Below, one piece after another: positions 56,684-64,000 of a stretch of 64,000 nt of DNA. A program made the translations under genes and the position numbers. The first letter of the stretch is position 1; the number at the start of each line of letters is the position of its first letter. Origin of the DNA: Drechmeria coniospora (taxonomy: Eukaryota; Ascomycota; Sordariomycetes; Hypocreales; Ophiocordycipitaceae); the NCBI RefSeq assembly GCF_001625195.1, contig NC_054389.1, positions 1,054,001 through 1,118,000 of the forward strand, in the 5' to 3' direction. The notes beneath the pieces are model-generated. The model searched no databases. It was given only the letters and a program-made list of their open reading frames with translations, and was not told where the DNA came from.

Positions 56684-57442
56684 ACAACCTCGTGGCGTGG
56701 CCGTCGAGGAGCGAGTCTCTGTGTAATTATCCCCATCCGCGCTGGGTCTTTGGCGAGAGGATGTGCTTGACTGTAATGAGAGGGAATAGATGAGCATCGA
56801 CACTGCCAAATTCGAAGAGCGTGATAGCGAGACCTCGGCCCCATCCGTACGGAACTTGAAACGAGGAAACGATGCGTTGCGGGATTCGACGATCCGTACA
56901 GAGTGGACGTACAGTATGCCTGCATGTACGACAAGCGTCTTCGTTTCTCTTTGCAGCCTGCTTTCTCCCGTATCGTGATTTTCTTCTTCCCCTGCAAAGA
57001 GGGCGTGCTCGTCGGCGGTTGTCAACGCTGGCAGGCCTATCGATTTCAACTCACACGTGGCCTCAACCATCACTCATCGGCCATGTCGTCTCGATTTCTG
57101 CGGCGGCAACCTGTCCATGGCTGATGGAGAGGAATCGAGCTTCCAGGGAGCTCGAATGACATCATGACGATTTCGCCAGAGAAAGGGCACAAGATGACAG
57201 ATGGAGGTGCGTTGCAGGCTGATGATTGTGCACAAACGCCTTCTTGCTTCATGCGGCGTCGTGAACATGTGGCCACAGTGTGAAAGGGACGGTGTGACGG
57301 TCAATTAGCACTGTACGTCCATCCTTGCCCTTCAGCAACATCACAGTGCTAGGCTTGACGGCCAAACTATGGACAAATTTGTCGCCCATCGGCATCCCAT
57401 CACCCGCCTTCGCACCGCAATCGCTGCCGAGAGACGGTCACC
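56684..57442. other. Intergenic region before the dihydroorotate dehydrogenase gene
   Basis: 759 bp without a supportable gene. A small GTAC patch (CCGTACAGAGTGGACGTACAG, about 56895-56930, in part) is far weaker than the blocks elsewhere. Confidence 0.5.
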
Positions 57443-58855
57443 ATGTCGGTCTCAATCCTTCGATGGAGAGCCGGACTTGAGGGCCTCTGCGCCGGCCCCC
57501 GATTGCGCGCCCAACGACGCGTGCCCTGGTGTCAACGCCGAGATGCGTCGACTACCAAGGGTTCCGTCGAGGGAGGCCGGGCAAAGTTGGTTCTCTACGG
57601 AAGCGCCATGGCGGCCTCGCTCTACGTCGCCTACCTCTACGCGACCGACACTCGCTCGTCGGTCCACCGGTGGATCGTGCCGCGCGTGCTTCGGGCCGCT
57701 TTCCCCGACGCCGAAGACGCGCACCACGCCGGCACGAGCTGGATGAAGTTCCTGCACCAGTTCAACCTCCACATCCGCGAGCGCGATCCCTCGCTCGACT
57801 GCTCGGAGCTGTCGGCCTCGGTCTTCGGCACGCGGCTGCAGAACCCCATCGGCATCTCGGCCGGCCTCGACAAGGATGGCGAGATCCCCGACCCGCTCTT
57901 CGCCCTGGGCGCCGGCGTCGTCGAGATCGGCGGCATCACGCCCCTCCCGCAGGCCGGCAACCCGCAGCCGCGCGTCTTCCGCGTGCCGGCGCTCGACGGC
58001 ATGGTGAACCGGTACGGTCTCAACTCGCAGGGTGCCGACAGCGTCGCCATCCGGCTCCGCGACCGCGTCCGCCGCTTCGCCCGCTCGCTCGACCTCACCG
58101 AGGCCGCCGTCCTCGACGGCGAGGCCGGCGTGCCCCCGGGCAGCCTGCAGTCGGGCCGGCTGCTGGCGGTGCAGATGGCCAAGAACAAGGAGACGGACGA
58201 ACGGGACGAGAAGGCGGTGGCGGCCGACTACGTCTACTGCGTCCGGAGGCTGGCGCCCTACGCCGACGTGCTCGTCGTCAACGTCAGCAGCCCCAACACG
58301 CCCGGGCTGCGCGATCTGCAGGCGACGGAGCCCCTGACGCGGCTGCTGAGCGCCGTCGTCGACGAGGCGGCCCGCGCCGACAGGAAGACGCGGCCGCGGG
58401 TCATGGTCAAGGTGTCGCCCGACGAGGAGGAGCAGACGCAGCTCGAGGGCATCGTCCAGGCCGTCCAGGCGAGCGGCGTGGACGGCATCATCGTCGGAAA
58501 CACGACCAAGAGACGGACCGGCCTGGTGCCGCGGGGCGTCGAGCTGACGTCGAGGGAGCGGTCCGCCCTGATGGAGACGGGCGGCTACTCGGGGCCGGCC
58601 ATGTTCGACCGCACGCTCGACCTCGTCGGCCGGTACCGTCGGCTGCTCGACTCTCCCCAGTTCTCCGGAAGGGAGGGCGGACGCAAAGTCCTCTTCGCCA
58701 CGGGGGGCATCACCAACGGCGAGCAGGCCTTGCAGGTTCTGAACGCAGGCGCCAGCGTCGCCATGGTGTACACGGGGCTCGTCTACGGCGGCGCCGGCAC
58801 GGTGACGAGGATCAAACGCGAGATGAGGGATCAGCTATCGCCGTCGAGCGCATGA
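57443..58855 (+). CDS. URA9: Dihydroorotate dehydrogenase (quinone), class 2, mitochondrial
   Basis: Fourth step of pyrimidine biosynthesis, oxidising dihydroorotate to orotate with ubiquinone at the inner mitochondrial membrane. A single exon of 470 aa. Residues 1 to about 50 are a basic presequence; LVLYGSAMAASLYVAYLYAT (about 50-69) is the membrane anchor. The alpha/beta barrel carries FGTRLQNPIGISAGLDKDGE, GGITPLPQAGNPQPRVFRVP, MVNRYGLNSQGAD, VNVSSPNTPGLRDLQ, PRVMVKVSPDEEE, VDGIIVGNTTKRR, GGYSGPAMFD and LFATGGITNGEQAL. The Ser just before PNTPG (about residue 283) is the class 2 catalytic base, and GNTT and GGI bind FMN. An insertion of about 35 residues near 205-240 (TEAAVLDGEAGVPPGSLQSG) is typical of fungal enzymes. 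It is convergent with ALG9. Confidence 0.95.
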   Translation: MSVSILRWRAGLEGLCAGPRLRAQRRVPWCQRRDASTTKGSVEGGRAKLVLYGSAMAASLYVAYLYATDTRSSVHRWIVPRVLRAAFPDAEDAHHAGTSWMKFLHQFNLHIRERDPSLDCSELSASVFGTRLQNPIGISAGLDKDGEIPDPLFALGAGVVEIGGITPLPQAGNPQPRVFRVPALDGMVNRYGLNSQGADSVAIRLRDRVRRFARSLDLTEAAVLDGEAGVPPGSLQSGRLLAVQMAKNKETDERDEKAVAADYVYCVRRLAPYADVLVVNVSSPNTPGLRDLQATEPLTRLLSAVVDEAARADRKTRPRVMVKVSPDEEEQTQLEGIVQAVQASGVDGIIVGNTTKRRTGLVPRGVELTSRERSALMETGGYSGPAMFDRTLDLVGRYRRLLDSPQFSGREGGRKVLFATGGITNGEQALQVLNAGASVAMVYTGLVYGGAGTVTRIKREMRDQLSPSSA

Positions 58856-59473
58856 GCATGAATAGAAGCAGCCGGTGCCGGTGCCGGTGCCGGTGCCATA
58901 GCGACGTCCCTGAGCCCGCGCCCGCATCTGTATCCGCACCACCTCGATGCCGACGAGCAGGCAGCCTCGTCTCCGACTCCGTCGTTCGAGTTGCGTATGC
59001 CTGTGCATCATGTAGCCATGGCCGCTCCGACAGTGGCGCGTCCTCTGCCCGGGCCTACCTCGTGACCGTCGTCTATTCGTGAGAGTGATGGCAAAGCTGT
59101 CAGGAGACATATACCGGCCATGTGACCAGGCTGCCCATATAAGGCCCTAGTAGGAGTCAGTTTCGAGGAATAGGGGCTCTTCAGGGATCAATATAGCTGC
59201 TAGCACCCAGACCTCCTCAATCTACCTCCTATCCTACCCCACAAGTGTTGTCTGACAAGACAAGGATGGACCATTGTATAATGTTATAATCAACTATGTA
59301 CAAGTACTGGTACTATAATGTACATTGAAAGGTAAGTTTAGGGTATGGTGTATCGATTTCGTCATGCGCAGGGTCGACCGGAGCTATTGACATCAGACTT
59401 CTCGCACCGGTGTCTTGTTGAGCTCATGACGGTCAATGACGCAGACAAGTGCGGCCTTTGGCGGGACAGCTTC
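58856..59473. other. Convergent intergenic region
   Basis: 618 bp between the stops of DHODH and ALG9. GCCGGTGCCGGTGCCGGTGCC (58870-58893 in part) is a short hexamer array just after the DHODH stop. ACTATGTACAAGTACTGGTA near 59295 is a minor GTAC patch. Confidence 0.5.
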
Positions 59474-61458
59474 TCACGCCCTTTTCTGCAGCAGGCAATG
59501 CCGGCCCCATTTTCTCTGGAACATTTCGGGAACAAGGTCCCAATCAGGGATCCAAATAATCCTAGCCAGAATATGTGTCGATGCGACGTCAAGAAACGGC
59601 TCACACTTGACAACTTGCCAAGTGTCGTAATCCTCCATGTAATCGGGTTCGTTGGGCGGCAGCTCATCCTGTCGCTCAGGATACTGCGTGTCCACCAGAA
59701 AGGAGCACGTGCTGGGCTCGACGTACTTGCTCGCGTCCTCCTCGTTGCGGTCGTTCAAGCCGCTTGTCGGCAGCCAGGTGCCGCTCCAGAAACCGAATCC
59801 AGTCTTGGCCTCGGAGAACTCACCGGGCAGCAGACCACGGAACTCGGAGCGGATGAATTTCGCGTGCATGTGGCGTGGCAAAAAGTAGGAGGAGGGGAAG
59901 CGATACCACTCCTTTCCATAGCAGACAAAGTCCCCCTCTCCACCAACAGCCTTGATGTTCTTGTCGTCGTCCCCCCACAAGGGTTCGTAGATGCTGAACG
60001 GGGCCCGGTATGCGGAGTAGACGCCATACATGCGCGCGAGGCCCATGTTGAGTGACAAAAGGACGACGGCGGTGACGGCGAGTAGCTTCAGCCGCGCGGG
60101 AATCTTGCCCATGAGCGTCTTCGGATCCGCGTTGCCGATGGCGGAAAGGATCGTGTGCACGGACAACGCCGCGTTCAAGGCGAGAAACGGGTAGGCCGGG
60201 TACATGAATCTCTCCTCCTTATGGGGCTGGGCGGTGAAGATGGCCAACCACAGGTAGAAAGGGGCGACAAAGACGACGGTGCGCAGTCCCGTCGGACCGG
60301 CGTGCCCGGATGGTGCCATGAATTTCTGCGCGACGAATAGTGGAAAGGCGAGCAAGGCGAGCAGGAACCAGATGTTGAAGTTCAAGGCCAAATTCTTAAC
60401 GTAAAACGTCCAGGGCTCCGTGCCGTACAGATCGGGGCCGCCGTTGGACGAAAAGATGTTGTACTTGATGATGTTCCAGGTAACGACGGCGACCTTTTTG
60501 TAGAAGTAGAGGTTGACCAAAGAGTCCAACAGCTAGGCTCGTCAACCAATGTGCAGTGCAGTCTTCGTCTCGGCACACGTACCAGAATGAGGAGCGCCGA
60601 CACGATGCCCCGAGCGAGGCGGATGAGGAAATCCGAAAACGCATTCTTGTCGCCGAGCAAGTTGAGCACGGCGTCTTCCAGAACAAAGGGCGCGCAAAGA
60701 GCGGCCGCAAAGGGCCAGCCGAGAATGCTCCCCACGGCAAACCAGAAGATGCCTCGGGACGTCTTCAAGCCACCACGCCAGTTCATGAACGAGGCCGCAC
60801 CGAGCATGCACATGTACATGGCGAAGCTGGACGGCAGAAACGCCGCGCTCGCGTGAAAGTTTCCGGGGCTTGTGACTGTGGCTATCAAGAAGATGATGGC
60901 GATCCTCCCGTTCAACGCCGTCGAGATGGACTTGTACAGGAGAGTCTGGCAGAAGGCGCAAAGGAGCCCGAGGACGAAACGAACGTAGTAGAACTCGGCC
61001 ACCTTGACCCAGTAAGCCAAGGCCAGCAGAGGAGCCAACGACATGTCCTCACCTTGGACGACTGCGGCAGCAGCCGGCGAAGACTGCCGACCACGGCGTG
61101 CAGCGCCACGTACAGCCAGCTGCGGATGGTGTACTTGGGCGAGTACTCCCACGTCTGAAGGCCATAGCCGTGGGAGAGGTAGTGGGCAGGCTCCCAGTAG
61201 TTGAAGGTCTCATCGCAATCCTGGATTGGCGCGAACTGGGCCGCCACGGCGTTGGCAGCCAAGAAGATGTACAGAGCTTTGACGGGCTCGATGGGGTACG
61301 GCCCTCTCGGTCTGTGACGACAAAGGTGAAATGCATTAGCCAGCATGCGAGCGTATCCGAGGGAGAGCGACCGCCTACTTCTTCTTGGCGTGGGAAGCGA
61401 CCGGGTGCTCGAATTGACCCTTTTCCGCCCCCTTCTTCGACGCAGCTTTCGGAGGCAT
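59474..61458 (-). CDS. alg9: ALG9, dolichyl-P-Man alpha-1,2-mannosyltransferase (GT22)
   Basis: Adds the seventh and ninth mannoses to the lipid-linked N-glycan precursor in the ER lumen. Exons in transcription order are 61458-61379, 61311-61053, 61002-60583 and 60532-59474, giving 605 aa; introns are 67, 50 and 50 nt. The N-terminus is MPPKAASKKGAEKGQFEHPV and KKKPRGPYPIEPVKALYIFL. QDCDETFNYWEPAHYLSHGY holds the GT22 catalytic acidic pair; LQTWEYSPKYTIRSWLYV follows. Multi-span segments continue through CAFCQTLLYKSIST, ASFMNWRGGLKTSRGIFWF and NLYFYKKVAVVTWNIIKYNI, and AQPHKEERFMYPAYPFL is the family HKEERF motif. The lumenal C-terminus (EWYRFPSSYFLPRH, FLVDTQYPERQ) ends QKRA. Its 5' end and promoter are tandemly duplicated just upstream. 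Confidence 0.95.
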
Positions 61459-61842
61459 CGTGGTACACGTGGTTGCGGGAAGCAAGCTGGCGCTGCCGGC
61501 GTACCGCTGGTGATATTATTTAGTTGGTATGTTGTCATTGCCTTGGTCTGGTTAACTGCTATTAAATACTTGATTGGACAATCAGGTATGAGGACCCGTC
61601 CCCACCTACCATGTAAGTGTGACTAATCAAAGTGCCTAGTGTCCATCCTGTGTTAATATTAATATGGCTTTAGCACTCTGGCCGGTGATGCTTGGCTTGG
61701 CGAACTTTGGCGCCATCAGCGAGATCTACAGTGCGTGGACACCTACAGGCTATCCGAATCCTGCTGCTGCCGGCGCTGCCTGCGTTGCCTTTGCTGCCTG
61801 CGCTGCCCTTTTAGAGAGGATCATATTGTCAAATCGAACCCT
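61286..61842. repeat. Tandem duplication unit A (functional alg9 5' end plus promoter)
   Basis: This unit contains alg9 exon 1, intron 1, the first codons of exon 2 and about 385 bp of upstream DNA. Unit B follows immediately with an offset of about 556-562 bp. Shared landmarks are GCTCGATGGGG, TTTCGGAGGCATCGT, GGAGCAAGCTGGCG (one mismatch) and TTTAGCACTC. Confidence 0.85.
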
Positions 61843-62375
61843 GCTCGATGGGGCACGGCCCTGTCGGTCTGCGACGACAAAGGTAAATTGCATTGGCCAG
61901 CATGTGCGTATCCGAGAGAAAGCCATGTCCTACCTCATCTTGGCGTAGGAAGCAACTAGGCGCTCGGACAGGCCATTTCGTCCACTTCTTCGTCCACTTC
62001 GATGCAGCTTTCGGAGGCATCGTAGGCATCGTTGCATACGTCGTTGCGGGGAGCAAGCTGGCGTTGCCGGCGTTAAGTCGGTAATGGTTGGCATTATGTC
62101 ATTGCGTTGGTTCATGGCGCCAGTCTGTTTTACTGCCATTAAGTAATAGTCGGACTATTCGGTGGTTAGGACCCGTCCCTGTAGTATACTATAGTGATCA
62201 TAGCCTACAGTGGTTGACTGACCCTTTAGCACTCCGGCTGGTGAGGTTTGGTGAACTTTAGCGCTAGCAGGCTAAAATCCACGGGCTGCCCTACTGTAAT
62301 CCATTGCGGCCTGCGCTTCCTGTGCTGCCTGCGCTGTCGTTTAAAAAAGGACCACATTGCCAAAGAAGCCTCGAC
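61843..62375. repeat. Tandem duplication unit B (decayed copy)
   Basis: The second copy is diverged by many substitutions and small indels. The right boundary is soft: similarity is still visible at AAGGACCACATTGCC (62347-62361), matching GAGGATCATATTGTC in unit A. Confidence 0.8.
61847..62020 (-). pseudogene. Truncated alg9 5' pseudogene copy
   Basis: Mirrors alg9 exon 1, intron 1 and the start of exon 2. The ATG (62020) and MPPKAASK are kept, but downstream codons are altered (WTKKWTKWPVRAPSC), the donor is followed by a recognisable copy of intron 1 including ATGCTGGCCAATGCA, and exon 2 reads RPTGPCPIEQ before the duplication junction cuts it off. The remaining 90 percent of alg9 is absent, so no enzyme can be made. 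Confidence 0.8.
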
Positions 62376-64000
62376 CTTCCCGGGATGGATTTGCCTTACC
62401 TTTGGCATAGAGTGCATGTGCAGCAACTGTATAGGTATGCATGGTCAAGGAGTACATGCAAGAAGCATATTGCCACAGCAGCACTGCACCGTACAGCAGC
62501 ATTGCACCATACAGCAGCATTGCACCGTACAGCAGCACTGCACCGTACTGTACAGCAGCACTGCACCATACGGCGATTTCCTTCCCACATTTCGCCTCCC
62601 AATTGCAACTAGTAAGAAAATGGTAGAAAATCTTAGGAATATCGGGTTGGGTAGTGTTGACTGCGTACTGCAGATAGAAAGCATTGACTGATGACGTTGA
62701 TCTGGTTGCTTGTGGAGGATTTGCGTTGGTAAAACGCACGGTGCAAGAACCAAGTACTGCGGCTATTGTCGGTGAAGTTGATGGATGGAAGGTCTTGGAT
62801 GTACTATTAATAAATCTGCTGAGACAATAAATGAAGCATGTCGCTTTCGCCAAATTGGGTCATGTCCGTGGGATCGTCACCGAGACACCGTGGGAGTAGG
62901 GTGATCCCAGCAACAACCCGGCCGGAGAAGAACACCAAGAGACCAAGTCTGACCCCTGGGACGATGGTTGACTAGTTGGTGCGGTCTATCGAGCGGATCC
63001 CCTGATATCTGCTGCAACAGTGTCCTCCGCAATGCAGACGTACCACGAGTGCTGAACAAGACATGCCGAAATAGAGGCATACCGAAATAGATGACGAACT
63101 AGCCTTTTTTTCTGTGCAGAATGCCGTTCAATTCTCCGTCGACGCAAATGATGCGGGCATCCATCAATATATCATCTGTTCGTTCCATGGTACGGATTGG
63201 CTTTGGTTCCCCATCCTCTCAATGGGCAATGCGAGGCAAAGAGCATGGCAGAAACGACGAATGATTGACCAAACTCCCAAGCCATCGCGGCGTCCTGCGG
63301 ATTGGGCCAGTATCAGGTTGGCAGTATATGGGCCATCATGACGGCGAGCATAATATTTTCATCTTGATCTTGGCCTTGGCAGGGGCATCCAATGTCAGTT
63401 ACCCCAAACGCCGGCTTCACAGGACGTCGAACTAGTGCGCGAGTTGCTGCAGCTGTTGCCCACGTTTCAGCATCCCTGCCTCGGCGTACGGGGACGCGGC
63501 CACATACGTCTGCGTCACCACTTTCTTCTGTGCAGGCAGTCGGCAAGTACGTGGACATGCAGCTTGACGTCAGAAGCGCGGCTCGACGTCGGGTCGCGGG
63601 CACTGCCTCGTGTTGCCGCTGCTGTCTCGGACGGGGGTTGCTGGCCAGCGCAGGCCGGTTCGCTCGTGGGCTCACGGCGCGGCTCGGGTAGGACGGAGGG
63701 ACAAGCGAAGCAAGCAAGCTACGCGTACGTACTGCGTGCCCATCGTCGCTCTCATTCGTCTGTGCCGCCAGCCCCTCGACGGCTGCATCGCGGGGACGAC
63801 GTCGCCTTGTCGAACCTGGCCATTTCTGTTCGATTCCCTGCTCCAGACGACAGGCGGCAACGCTGGATGGCCGTGCAGATTCGCCTTTGACGTCTGCAGC
63901 CCCGGCATAGGACGTAATTCACGGTGGCTGAGGACATTACTGGTGCTGCAAGGGAGGTACGACTTGGTAGCGTGCCGGACGGTGCGACGAGTGATGACGA
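62376..64000. other. Right-end region without a supportable gene
   Basis: Contains an 18-bp minisatellite (62475-62570), then AT-richer DNA to about 63150 with only short frames, then GC-rich DNA with overlapping frames on both strands (63392-63937). None has a recognisable domain. A gene beginning or ending beyond 64000 cannot be excluded. Confidence 0.5.
62475..62570 (+). repeat. 18-bp minisatellite ACAGCAGCACTGCACCGT
   Basis: Five units with C/T changes and one 5-bp insertion before the last unit. It lies about 100 bp beyond the soft right edge of the alg9 duplication. Confidence 0.9.

Overview
The window is nuclear DNA from a filamentous ascomycete, most likely a sordariomycete of the Hypocreales type. 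That is inferred from short GT-AG introns (mostly 46-120 nt, often with GTACGT or GTAAGT donors and CTAAC/CTGAC branch-like sites), GC-rich third codon positions, and fungal families such as Pat1, Med4, QCR10, a Kre2/Ktr mannosyltransferase, an LsdA-type ferritin-like protein and a fungal sulfotransferase-like P-loop protein. No species can be named from sequence alone. All splice models were built by hand from frame continuity, splice signals and remembered family motifs.

Layout. 1-12 kb: possible partial gene (-), mitochondrial acyl-CoA dehydrogenase (-), mitochondrial ribosomal protein S12 (+), Golgi alpha-1,2-mannosyltransferase (-), a 3.9-kb gene-free stretch, and decapping activator PAT1 (+). 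12-29 kb is the densest part: RNA polymerase III subunit RPC37/RPC5 (-), a type II membrane glycosyltransferase-like protein (+), LCP5/neuroguidin (-), a TM9SF/EMP70 protein (+), MED4 (-), QCR10 (+), ALG10 (+) and a small unknown protein (-). 29-40 kb: a CHIP-like U-box co-chaperone (+), an unknown single-pass membrane protein (-) and a cysteine-rich single-pass surface protein (+). 39.4-46.7 kb holds no gene I can support. 46.7-62.4 kb: a large ankyrin-repeat protein (+), an LsdA-like secreted protein (+), a sulfotransferase-like protein (+), class 2 dihydroorotate dehydrogenase (+), ALG9 (-) and a tandem-duplicated, decayed copy of the ALG9 5' end. The last 1.6 kb shows no gene.

The genes are mostly unlinked housekeeping functions. 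The nearest thing to a theme is protein glycosylation: ALG9 and ALG10 act on the lipid-linked N-glycan precursor in the ER, the Ktr enzyme extends mannans in the Golgi, and the TM9SF and glycosyltransferase-like proteins are also secretory-pathway membrane proteins. I see no secondary-metabolite cluster, CRISPR, rRNA or convincing tRNA.

The most unusual feature is in the intergenic DNA. Blocks of 100-700 bp consist almost entirely of words centred on GTAC (TACGGAGTAC, GTACTCCGTA, TACAGTAC, TACTTGTAC, AAGTACTT), often nested into perfect palindromes of 16-24 bp. They lie in the long intergenic regions that contain gene 5' ends and are nearly absent from coding sequence and from the short convergent gaps. 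Other notable points are a 557-bp tandem duplication covering the ALG9 start and promoter, a 67-bp triple repeat with a palindromic core, and C-rich tracts on the sense strand of four introns.
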